Below, piece by piece: positions 23,691-34,248 of a stretch of 64,000 bases of DNA. Under the pieces are notes generated by a model. That model did not search any database and was not told the origin of the DNA. It worked only from the letters and a program-made list of their open reading frames with translations. Made by a program: the position numbers and the translations under genes. How positions within the stretch are numbered: position 1 is the stretch's first letter; the number at the start of each line of letters is the position of its first letter. Source of the DNA: Euphorbia lathyris. Lineage: Eukaryota > Streptophyta > Magnoliopsida > Malpighiales > Euphorbiaceae. Location: assembly GCF_963576675.1 (NCBI RefSeq), contig NC_088918.1, positions 39,031,501 through 39,095,500 on the forward strand, in the 5' to 3' direction.

Positions 23691-24190
23691 ATCATCCCCT
23701 CCGGTCTTCCGAGCGAGGCTTGATATCTACAACAGGATTAGAACACAAATGGTCGTTCGTGTGCAAGACGCTTGGAATCTTGCTTTGAAGGTCGAATGTC
23801 AGTTAAGTGTAAGAGCAAGAGATGGTTATAGAAGATCCGAAAGTGAAGGGTCGTATGCCGGAATGGAGGCTTCCAAGAGCCATGATAAAGGGAAGAGTGT
23901 AGCTAGCACAAGTGGAACCAAGGCTCCTATAGTGAGTAAGGAACCAAATGGGGATACAAGGCCCTACAAGGGGCACCACCACCTCCAAGGGGTAACAATC
24001 CCTATGTTAAACCAACTTTATTCAAGTGTTTTTTATGTAATAAGTCGGGGCACCGATACAATTAGTGTCCTAAGAGGCGAAGTGCTAATGTAGTGGAAAC
24101 ATATGAGGATGATTATGAGGAAGATGAGGATGTGTTTTGCGAGCCAATTGAAGATGAGGATGATGGGGGTTATATGTTGGTGTGCCCCAG
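23691..24190 (+). pseudogene. Ty3/gypsy gag fragment with zinc knuckle
   Basis: Reads RARLDIYNRIRTQMVVRVQD, a gag-type segment, then a Ser/Lys-rich linker and, after a frame change, KCFLCNKSGHRYN with one stop before CPKRR (about 24012-24078). C-x2-C-x4-H-x4-C is a retroviral-type knuckle. An acidic DDYEEDEDVF tail follows. It resembles chromovirus-type gypsy Gag more than the Tat Gag at 46 kb. No protease or RT follows, so it is a truncated remnant. Confidence 0.65.
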
Positions 24191-24484
24191 TTCATAGGCA
24201 TTGGTTCTGTAATATGTATCAGACATTTTGAATATATTTTTGATTACATTATATAAGTGTTTTATGAATAAAGGCAATACTTCATAATGTTTATATCTTG
24301 TGTTGTGAAACATGTATGAAGTATCCATTGATTGATAATCATGAACTGTCTGAGACATGTTCTATTCATGGGAACGAATATAACTAAAGGTCTATACATC
24401 CAGTATATGTGTAGTTGTGTAGTTGTGTAGGAAGTGCCACTACAACACTTGTATAGTCAGATATGGATACAGGTACGCATTGAT
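24191..24484. other. Unassigned AT-rich junction sequence
   Basis: Lies between the gypsy gag fragment and the copia integrase fragment. It contains a GTGTAGTTGTGTAGTTGTGTAG microrepeat near 24408 and no gene. Confidence 0.3.
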
Positions 24485-25549
24485 ATAGCCAAATTCATCT
24501 TGGCCATAACCAATAAATACACACTCTCGTGTTTTGACATCAAGCTTGGATCTTTTATCCATGGGAATGTGGACAAAAGCTTTACAACTGAACACTCGCA
24601 GATGTTTGTAGGAACAGTCTTTTCGAGACCACACCTTTTCTGGAACATCGTAATCCAACGGCACACATAGTGAAAGATTCAAAATATAAGCTGATATGAC
24701 TAAAGCTTCACCCCAGAACTCCTTTGGCAACTTTGAATGTGAGAGTAAGCATCTGACTCTCTCTATTAAAGTTATGTTCATCCTTTCAGCCAACCCGTTC
24801 AAATGCGGTGTTTTTGGAGGAGTTTGTTGATGTCGAATACCATGCTTCTTGAAGTACACATTAAATGGACTAGTGTACTGTACATCGTTATCTGTCTGAA
24901 TGCACTTCGACTTCTTTCCAGTTTGTCTCTCAACCTGTGCTACAAGATGCTTGAAACATATAAGACTTGATTTTTTTTTTTATTTCAGAGTGTATGCCCA
25001 TGTCTTTCTAGAGCGATTGTCTATAAAAGTCACAAAGTAATGAGCACCACTAAGTGACTTTGGAAACGGCCCACATAGATCTTAGTGTACCATATCTAAT
25101 ATATTTTCCACTCTAGAAGAAGAGGAACTATTGAAAGCAACTCTGTTTTGTTTTCCAGCCAGACAGTTAGCACATATATTTAAATTAACATGATCCAATC
25201 CAGTTAGAATATTTTTCTTGGCCAACTTTGTCATGCCTTTCTCAGGCATGTGCTCGAGGCGTCTATGCCATAATTCGATTGTGTTTTCATTCTCCGCCGC
25301 ATTGACTGCTTCCTATGAGAGCTTTGTCTGTATTAGATACAGCCTTGAGTACTTTTTACCTCTTGCAACCACCATTGAAGCTTTGGTGAGCTTCCATTGG
25401 CCATTGCGAAAGGTATTAGAGAAGCCTTCTTCATCAAGCTTGTCTACGGAGATTAGATTCAGGCGCATATCTGGAACATGCATAACATCTTTTAGCACTA
25501 ACTTCATGTCATTCTCAGCTTCTACTTGAACGTCACCTTTTCATACAAC
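24485..25549 (-). pseudogene. Copia integrase fragment
   Basis: MKLVLKDVMHVPDMRLNLIS (about 25450-25507) is the pre-integrase segment. CIQTDNDVQYTSPF (about 24860-24905) carries the second catalytic Asp, and NGLAERMN (about 24770-24793) carries the Glu. FWGEALVISAYILN and FIGYGQDEFGY follow. Stops and frame changes separate the pieces, so it cannot make an intact enzyme. Confidence 0.8.
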
Positions 25550-26534
25550 TTAGGAGAAGTTGTCATTTTCCATCCTTACAACATCGAAATCTCCAAGTGT
25601 GTAAGATGAGAAAAATTCCCTTCGAGGCATGGCATGAATAGTAGCACCACTATCAATCACCCAACTAGTCTCATGAGTTACAAGATTGATAATATCAGCA
25701 TCGTAGACAATATTAAACTCGGGAGCAACGTTTGCTCGTTCGTCATCGGTACTGTCATCTCTCTTCTCTTCTTTGCCTTTGCTTTTCTCTTGCATGAGCT
25801 TTCTACAGAATCTTCTGATATGGCCTTTTTTCTTGCTGTGATGGCACTCAACGTTGGCATACTTGTTGGATTTTCCTCTGCTCTTGCCTCTGTCTTTGGA
25901 TCCTCTAGCTTCGCTTATTCCTCTAGAATTTACAACCAGAACATCTGATTGTGATGTACAGGCTCCTTTCATCCTGCACCATATCTCTTCATAAAATTCC
26001 ACTTTTGACAAACTCCGTGGTAATTTTGCCATCTGATGCTGAGTTTAAAAGTGAAATTCTTAGAGTCTCCCATGACTCTGGTAGGGAAGCCAGCGTCAGT
26101 GAAGTAGTGAGCTCATTTTCAATTTTAAGCCCCATACTGGAAAGTTGATCCACGATCCCTTGGAACTCATTCAAGTGATCTGCGAGAGAAGTACCGCCTC
26201 GATATTTCATTTGAACCAATTTGGTCAAATAAAATAATTTATTGTTGCCGGTCTTTGAGGCGTACAAATCCTCGAGCTTATTCCATAACGTTCGTGCATG
26301 AGTTTCGCCAGCAATGTGATTATACACATTATCGTCAACAAATTGTCGGATAAAACCGCATACTTGCTCATGCTCAAAACCGCAGTCTCCATCCATCTTG
26401 TCGTCGGGTTTATCTGTCCTGAACACCGGTAGATGCATCTTCGTCACATATAAGAGATCATTCATTTTCCTTCTCCATATGTGGTAGTTTGAGCCATTTA
26501 GAATGATTATTTTGCTTGTCAATTTTGTCTCCAT
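25550..26534 (-). pseudogene. Copia gag-protease fragment
   Basis: Begins METKLTSKIIILNGSNYHIW and runs as a typical copia Gag for about 180 codons (25989-26534), then changes frame near 26000. The second frame holds a knuckle CHHSKKKGHIRRFC, in which the second Cys of the CCHC is Ser, and a protease VIDSGATIH that keeps its Asp. The frameshift and the lost knuckle Cys mark it as decayed. Confidence 0.85.
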
Positions 26535-27100
26535 GTTGATTAGGCTCTGATACCAGTTATTGGGAATAACGCGAAAAATTATTCCGTAAAATTAAAGACG
26601 TGCAAAATAATCAATAAAAATGATACCGATAATTTAACGTGGTTCACTCTTACGGGCTACGTCCATGACCAAGCTCGAGAGTAAATTCTTCCACTATAAA
26701 ATAGTAGACGTACAAAGAGGATGTTCTTTAGAAACTTTCTAGAATTAGAATGAGATAAAACCAAAATATCAATACTCAGGTGTTTCCTAAAAATACCCAA
26801 AAATAATTATTTACTATTTTGTTTCTCCTTGAAATAATTAGAATGCCCTCTAAAATCACTCAACTCTCCAAATTTACTCTTACTTACAATTATTTTCTTT
26901 TCCTCCATCCTTTGGCCTTTTATAGGTCAAAGATGGGTTTATCTGCCAACTAACAAATTGGCCAATTATTAATTGGGTGTACACTGAATTGGTATTACCT
27001 AATTAATGCGAATAATCTTTTTAATAATTATAAAATTATACAAATGATCCCTCATTTAATTGGGACTTCAAACTAACACAATTTACCCTAATATCTTTTG

Positions 27101-27816
27101 TTATGGGGCTTCAAATTGAAATATTAAATTTAAAATTGCATTATGTAAGACATAAATTTGTTCTCTTAGTGATAATTTTGTATATATAGAAATGGTAGTA
27201 GTAGATGAAATCTTGACGCAATCTGGCGGCTTCACCACTTCAACTGCTTCATTTATTCTAGTACTTTTCAATGCAATTCATTCGGTGAAGGTGACGTTCA
27301 AAATCTTAGAAATTATTTTCTACATTACTATATTTTCATATGGAAGTCAACAAAAACTACCATTTATTAAAACACAATATATAATAGCATTTTCAATCTT
27401 CATCAATAATATATATATATATAAAAAACTTCATATATTAAAAGTTCATACCAACCATGTTAAATTTTACAAACTTCATATATTAAATGTTCAAACCTAA
27501 AAGTTAAGGGTTTTTAATTTTTTTATATATAGTATAAAAGAGAGTCTGATAGTAATATGCATCAAAAGGTAAATCATCCAAAATATAAAAGGGTAGGAGA
27601 TTGTCAAACCAGGTCCTTAGACGTAATAACAGCTTTTCAAAAATGGACCGGATCAGTTGGTTCGACCGCAAACCGACCATATATCCATTCCAGTTGATGC
27701 TATATTTTTATGTCTTAAAATCAGATAGAATCACTCAAACTCGTTGGGTTAACCAAAACCCATTTGAACCAATCCAATTGAACGGTGTAATTCGGTTGTC
27801 TTACTTATATTTAATA
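27101..27816. other. Intergenic, low-complexity, no gene supported
   Basis: Contains a 27-base-scale repeat (TTCATATATTAAAWGTTCAWACC twice, about 27430-27496) and a patch with GGATCAGTTGGTTCGACCG (about 27650) that has relatives at 30.4 and 31.0 kb. No credible coding frame. Confidence 0.3.
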
Positions 27817-27825
27817 TAAAAAAAA

Positions 27826-28713
27826 GGATTAATTACAAAAAACTACCCTGTGGTTTCGCCGATTTGCGATGTGGTACCTGTGGTTTTTTTTGTTACAAAC
27901 ACCTCCATGTGGTTGTCGCCGTTATACAAATCAAGGAAACGGCAAAAAATCTGACGTGGAACAGGGGCAATTTAGAAAATTCGATTTTTTTTTTTATTTT
28001 TTTTTTCTCTCTCCTCCTCTCTCCTTCATCGTTGATTCTCTTCTTTGACGATTTTCTTCTTCTTCACCTTCACCTAGAATCTTTTCTTCTTCTTCTTCTT
28101 TCTCTTCCTCCTCCTCCTCCTCCTCCTCCTCCTCTTTTTTCTTCTTCTTCCTCTCTTCTCTTCTTCTTCCTATTTTTCTTCTTTTTTTTTCTAATTTTTT
28201 TTAATTCTGGAAATTCCAGATTTCTGGAATTTCCAGAACGTGAAGAACGTTCTTCACGTCTGGAAATTCCAGAAATTAAGAACGTCTCTGGACGTTCTTG
28301 ACGTCTGGAATTTCCAGATTTCTGGAATTTCCAGAAATCAGGAATTTCCAGAATTAAAAAAAGAAAAAAAAAGAAAAAAGGGAAAGATGAAGAGAAGAAA
28401 TAAGGAAGAAGAAGAAAAGAAAGGAAGAAGAGGAGAAAATGGAAGAAGAACATAAAGTGGAAGAGGAAATGGAGGAAGAAGAAAAAGAGGAACGAAGAAG
28501 AAGAGAAGAAGAAGATGAAGTCAACCTAAAAATTAAGGAAAAAAAAGTCAAAATTTTTCTTTCCCAAATTGCCCCTCTGATTTAACAGATTTTTTGCCGT
28601 TTCCTTGATTTGTATAACGGCGACAACCACAGGGAGGTGTTTGTAACAAAAAAAACCACAGGTACCACATCGCAAATCGGTGAAACCACAGGGTAGTTTT
28701 TTGTAATTAACCC
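27826..28713. mobile_element. MULE-type fold-back element, 888 bp
   Basis: Flanked by a 9-bp duplication TAAAAAAAA (27817-27825, 28714-28722), although its low complexity weakens it. The terminal inverted repeats exceed 125 bp and are nearly identical, starting GGATTAATTACAAAAAACTA on the left and GGGTTAATTACAAAAAACTA on the right arm's complement. Inside, a CT-rich left arm faces a GA-rich right arm, so most of the element can fold back. The centre (about 28205-28355) is a cluster of short palindromes with CTGGAAATTCCAG and AGAACGTTCT. Open frames are low-complexity artefacts. No transposase, so non-autonomous. Confidence 0.85.
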
Positions 28714-28749
28714 TAAAAAAAATTAGTTCATGTAATAAAGGGAGATTCA

Positions 28750-28893
28750 GTGGCGAAACTCTTAGCCTAGTGGTTGAGAGTATATCTATGATTTGGGAGG
28801 TCATAGGTTCTAATAATATGGGGTGAGGTAAGAATTTTTCTTTGTTATTTAATGTAAACTCATGTACGCAATTTAAAATAAAATAAAATAAAA
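28750..28893 (+). mobile_element. tRNA-derived SINE with target duplication
   Basis: 144 bp flanked by GGAGATTCA (28741-28749, 28894-28902). The head TAGCCTAGTGGTTGAGAG fits a pol III A box; GGTCATAGGTTCTAAT is a degraded B box. The 3' end is an AAAATAAAATAAAATAAAA tail. It is the same family as the copies near 22.3-22.7 kb. Confidence 0.75.
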
Positions 28894-28902
28894 GGAGATT
28901 CA

Positions 28903-29096
28903 AATCTTGGTCTCTAATGAGTCTGCTCGTCCCACCCAAGCCCGTCTCTTATGGGCTGGGTTTGGACATGTATATTTGAGAATTGGACTGGCCCAGCATG
29001 AACCCACTCAAGCTCGCACATAGAATGAGTTGGGTTTGAAATTTATCTTCAAAGCCTGAAATCAACCCGATATGTCTTTATATTATGTACATTATA
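28903..29096. other. Short spacer between SINE and next MITE
   Basis: No gene visible. Confidence 0.3.
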
Positions 29097-29105
29097 TATT
29101 TTTTA

Positions 29106-29562
29106 GGGTTAATTACAAGTAGATGTCTTGTGGTTACACGGATTTGCAGATGGACACATGTGATATTTTTCTTTACAAATGCAACCTTGTGGTCGCAAAA
29201 TTTTGCATTTTTTTATTTTACCAAATTTGGCCAATAACAACCTCAAAATGAAAATTTTCAAGAATTAAAGTTGTTTGGTATCATATTTACTATCGAACCA
29301 TATTTTTATTTTTTTCAAAATCATCATTTCTGAAGTTTCCTCTTATAAAAAAACACTAAAATGACATCAAACCTAAAAAGTTGAAGAATTAAAATTGCTT
29401 AAAATATCTTTTAACTCTTGAAATTTTTTATTTCGAGGCCGTTATCGGCCAAATTCTGACAAAGTGAACCCAAATACAAAATTTTGCAAACCACGCGTTT
29501 GCAAAAAAATACCACAAGTACCAATCTGCAAATCGGTAAAACCACATAGATGTAATTAGCCT
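29106..29562. mobile_element. MULE-type MITE, 457 bp
   Basis: Flanked by the 9-bp duplication TATTTTTTA (29097-29105, 29563-29571). The inverted repeats begin GGGTTAATTAC and AGGCTAATTAC and continue imperfectly for about 150 bp, including GATTTGCAGAT and CTTGTGGT. The GGGTTAATTAC...GTGGTTA...GATTTGC layout resembles the 888-bp element just upstream. No coding. Confidence 0.8.
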
Positions 29563-29571
29563 TATTTTTTA

Positions 29572-31885
29572 TTACCTCTATTTTATTTTTATTATTTTGT
29601 TGAATATTCTTTTGTCACATAATTTTTTTTAGTTTTATTGAATTAATTAACTAAAAGTTTAATTTTTCTTCAAAAAAAAACTAAAAGTTTAATTTGTTTT
29701 ATTTTTACTATTCATATTTATAGTTTAACATAGTTTTTAAATAAATTTGTTAATATAAATATATATTAGTCGGGAGGATTGGGTTGGATTTAGAAATCAG
29801 TTTTCTTATCTTGGTCCAGCCGGTCAGAGCTCGTTATAGATATAATGTGGATTGGTTGGGTAGGGCTTGGAGGGACGCCGTACACCGTACATCAGAGGAG
29901 GGACGCCGTACACTGACCCCTTTTTATCAAATTGTTAATTCTCCTCAGATGACTCCAGCTCAGCCTGTCTAGCCTACTTTATAGATTGAAGGAATCGGAA
30001 ACTAAAATCCGTCACATTTTCACAATGAAATTGACGATGATGATAACTTAAGAGGAATTAATAGGTTGATGATAACTAACTATGGAAGCAATATGTGATT
30101 AATGTTTATTGTAATGTTGAATTGTGTATTAACTATAGAATTAAAGACATCATCTTAAAAGGAATTATTTTCCAACTATTACCAAGTTGAGAATAATTCG
30201 CTTAAATGACCTCTTTTTGGGTTTAACTCAAAATGATGGTGGTTACACATCGGGACATAACTTCCAAATATGACATTTACTAGGTTAAGAATAATTCGTT
30301 TAAATGTGGTTACACATCGGGACATAACTTCCAAATATGACCTTTTTTTATAATTTCCTTTAAAACCAAGTTTATAAAACTTGTACCGAACCGGTTGGTT
30401 CGATCGGTCCGGGATAATAATGGCTTGAAGTAAAAGTAGGCCGGTCCAAGAGCCCCCATTTCGTGCGAATGCATCCTTAATCTGGTGGTGATTCTACTGC
30501 ACCACTCCCATGCGCATGAGATAATTTTCCCTAGTATTTGCTTAAAGACTTGTAAAGACTTTTTATTTATAAGCTAGTGAAAATTCTTATTTCTTTCTTG
30601 TGTGGGATGAGAAAACTTAATTTGTTTCTATCCTCTTCAAAACCATTTCAGGTGGTTCACTTTGAACATCAATTTTCCATTCATCATTTTTCTGTTTTGA
30701 ACTTATAATATAGCATTAAAAAGATCTCGTTATATAAAATACGTTGACATATTTCAAATTATTTTAAACTCAATTTATATGTTATATATTTAAACCTTAA
30801 GTTAATAAAAACATAACGAACCAAAATTTTTATTTTAATACAAAATTTTCAATATACATTTAGTTATTAATTAGGTTTCTTTTTTTTATGTATTTATTTT
30901 TAATTTAAAAATAATAAGTATGTTAAATCACATTGAATTAAATTTTTTTTATATATAATTTATAAAAAAAATTCAAATTGATTATATATAAATATTATTT
31001 ATTTATTATATCATCCGGTCTAACCAATCTAAATCGTCCAGTCCGATTAAATGACTCGTAATGTAACTATAAATCCGGTTTGATGTCTCAAACGGTTAAG
31101 ATAACATTGCTTAAAATAATTGAAAGTATTTGGGAAAATTACATAGAAATTCATCTTTGGAAAACTATTTACAACTATGTTAAATCATAATTTTGAATTA
31201 TGTCAAATTAGTAAAATCAGTATTTTTAATATACTTTAAGGATTGAAATTTATAAATTAAAAGTATAAAATATATTTTTTAGGGTTTATGATTTATGAAT
31301 TGGAATTTAGAATTTTTAAATTATAGTATAAAATTATAATATATAGAAAATAATGACATATTAAGAATTAAGTTTGGTGATATGATTTTAATTATGATAT
31401 TAATGTATTTGAACCAAGTATTTTGTTAAAAAGGCCATGATATTTTGTGGAGTCGTTGTTAAAAAGGCCATGATATTTTGTGGAGTCGAAACCAAAAGAA
31501 GAAGCCCATATTGCCGTTGTAGTTGTAAAGATGACCTAAACGTGGCACGTGCAAGACTTACAGATAGATAGGACTATGACTATGATATGAGGAGTTGTTG
31601 GACAATTAGAAAATCACAACAAAATTGACAAAAAAAAAAAAAACATCCGAAAATCTACAGAGAGTTGTGGCGTCTCAATAACCTTACCTTGGAAACTTTC
31701 GATTATTTCTCTCGAGAATCCAAAATCCACCTCAAAAACAAAAACAAAAACCCTTCCTTTTGATTTTATTTGAAAAAGATATGAATGAATAGAAACTAAA
31801 GTATTTGAACAAGAATCAAGCTTGCTTTATTGTGAAATGAAGTGTGCACAAACTCCCTTTCACGCCAAACCCATAGCCATTGCGG
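29572..31885. other. AT-rich intergenic upstream of J-domain gene
   Basis: Holds two local duplications: 30181-30280 and 30281-30345 share GAATAATTCG, TTAAATG and GGTTACACATCGGGACATAA; and a tandem copy of AAAAAGGCCATGATATTTTG at about 31429-31487. Patches with ACCGGTTGGTTCGATCGGTC (30392) and ATCCGGTCTAACCAATC (31013) recall the one at 27.65 kb. The last few hundred bases should contain the promoter and 5' UTR of the downstream gene; no unambiguous TATA box was picked. Confidence 0.4.
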
Positions 31886-34248
31886 ATGGAAGGCAATGAA
31901 GATAACACCACCCAAAAGGTGCACTACCTTAACTCTCCTTTTATCTTTTCAGATATGTTCCTTGCCTTAGGGTTCTTTTTTTCCTTTTTAATTATGAATT
32001 TAGGTTTCTGTTTTTTCTCAAATGATGATGATGATGATGATGAAGTCCGGTTGGGATTTCGGGGTTCTTGGTTTCTCCGTCTTTAATTTTGTTTTTCTGA
32101 TAAGTAATAGATATGTAGGTTGAGTTGCTGAATTTCATGCTTTGAATGTATTGAATAGTTGTTGTTACTTTTGTGGAGCTGCTGTAATTACAACTACTTG
32201 ATGCAGAATTGCCATTATCCAGATTCTGCTAAGCTCCTATTTGCGTTCCTAAGAAGTTGAGAAACATTCAACTCTAACTAATTTATCTGCCCAATTAATT
32301 GAGAAATGGTTCTGATTTTATCTTTAACAAAGCACGTCTTTTCTATCTAATGATTAAGATCCTGCTTTAGATTTATCTTTATCATTCAGAGGTCCATGCA
32401 CCTCATTTATTTTAGCAGCTCCATCATTTATCTCTTACTTGGTCTAAATGACATGTCATGTGTTGATTTTCCCTACCAAATGCTTTCTAGTTAATATTTC
32501 TCTTTGAAAAAATTGGATCGAAGTGGATAATGTCTTTTTTTGGCCATTGGTTGATCCTATCATGCCATCCAATTTAGGAAATGAGGCAGCTAACCAGAAA
32601 ATTTCCGACTTAAAAAGATTCGAGAAGGGTTTGTTTTTACCTTGGGTTAGAAGGAGGTTCTTTACTTGCAAGATTATGTAATTTTAAGGCTATTTAAGCA
32701 TTGTGAGTAAATGTGGGGACTTCTAAATGGCTTAGTTATGACTGGAAAATGGTATCCTTATTAGCAGAAAAAGTTTATATTGTTCAAAGAATTTCGAAGA
32801 ACAAAGGGATTAAATAAAATGATCAATAAATTGAAAGAAACATTCTTGAATGCTTCCCAATTGCCCATCTGTTGTCTGCATCTTCTTTCAATTTAGCAAG
32901 CATCATGTTAGCTGATTATAATTTGCTAATTGAATGATTTTGTCATCTGATAGGTCGGTTTTGTAAGGTCAATATCAGAAGATTTAATGTTGCATTTGTT
33001 TGAGCAATAGATTTAATGTTGCCTCTTTTTGCCAGGCATCTGGTCTTGTGGTAGTTTATTGAGTTTCCTAGCATAGGTCAGTTAGCATTTTCCAGTATGG
33101 TCTATGACATTTGACATCTAATGATGAAATCTTACTCCATTCAGGATTATTACAAAATATTGGAGGTCGATTACGATGCAACAGATGAGAAAATAAGATT
33201 AAATTACCTGAAGCTTGCGCTGGTTAGTGGTGCATCTGCTATGAACAGCTTCTTATGTGAGCTTTTACATTTCTTGATTGCAATGGACCAACGGTAGCTT
33301 TATATTCAACTCCGTAGGATTGATATTTTAATTTATTCACAGAAGTGGCATCCAGATAAACACCAGGGTGATACTGCTGTTACAGAAAAATTTCAAGAGA
33401 TAAACGAAGCTTATAGAGGTAATTTTCGTGCATGTTCTTTTATTACATCTGATGCATATAGCATGACATGTGAAACAGAGAAATCTTAGTCTGTTCCCTC
33501 TACAGTGTTTGCAGTTCTTAGAAATTACTAATACATTCATCATATTTAATCTTGCCATTCATAAGTACACTTAAGATAAAACAGAAGTTATGGAACCTAT
33601 CTCTCATCTTTGTAGAAGTACAGCGCATAACTTTTGTGCATATAAGTAATCAGGCAGATGATGTATTGTAAAATCATCGTAATATTTGATGATCCACTAC
33701 ACATTTTTTATTGTGTTTACAAGTATCTGCCATTCACTTTTGTTGGTATTTTCTTCTTTAGTGTTGAGTGATCCAGCTAAGCGCTCAGACTATGATTTGA
33801 CCGGAATTTATGAGATTGATAAGTACAGTTTGCGGGTAAGTTGGCATTCTTTGAGTTGGTGCCAAAGTTTGACTGGGCATAGTCTATTGATGCTAATCTA
33901 AGAACTGTGTTATGCAATGCAGGAATACCTTGCCAGATTTAAAGGAATGATTCTTACCTGCAACGGGCTTGGTATCAGTCATACATCAACACGGTAAGAT
34001 TTTCAGGACTTTATGATGTACTGTTTTTAGCTTAAGAAGTTCTAATTGATTGTTGAATTAGCAGATCAAGCTATATGCAGTTTAAGCTGCAAGTATCTTG
34101 ATCATGTACCCAATTAGTCATTATCAAAGTAAAGTTTGGGCATATTGATTATGGTAATGAATGAAATATCTGTAAATTTGAATTTGATCTTTCATGACAC
34201 TGCAGGACACAGCACCTGACTGAAACTAATGAATATGCAGATAAATAA
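31886..34248 (+). CDS. Small J-domain (DnaJ/Hsp40) co-chaperone, six exons
   Basis: Exons at 31886-31918, 33145-33222, 33343-33418, 33762-33835, 33923-33993 and 34206-34248, all with GT-AG introns, give 124 residues. Residues 12-75 form a J domain: [20 protein letters not shown], then helix II, the HPD tripeptide in [10 protein letters not shown], and [23 protein letters not shown] is what stimulates the Hsp70 ATPase, so a cytosolic or nuclear Hsp70 co-chaperone role is inferred. There is no signal peptide, Gly/Phe region or zinc domain, so it is a J-domain-only (type III-like) protein. The C-terminal [18 protein letters not shown] resembles a conserved plant tail. A TTG two codons upstream is in frame, but the ATG at 31886 is the better start. 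This is the only clear host gene in the window. Confidence 0.93.

Larger units (their letters stand above)
24485..27100 (-). mobile_element. Truncated Ty1/copia element (LTR-gag-PR-IN)
   Basis: On the minus strand the order is 5' LTR region (26561 to roughly 27100, outer edge not resolved), initiator-Met primer site TGGTATCAGAGC (26555-26544), gag, knuckle, protease, integrase. It stops abruptly inside the integrase/RT linker after GYGQDEFGY (about 24490). No RT, RNase H or 3' LTR remains. It differs clearly from the complete copia at 13-18 kb. Confidence 0.8.

Noticed and set aside
28070..28551. Open frames rich in Ser/Phe/Leu or Lys/Glu on both strands
   Set aside because: Pure CT/GA low-complexity arms of the fold-back element; open on both strands by composition.
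27640..31100. Family of dispersed repeats sharing ACCGGTTGGTTCGACCG-like words (27650, 30392, 31013)
   Set aside because: Similarity is limited to short words; boundaries and orientation could not be defined.
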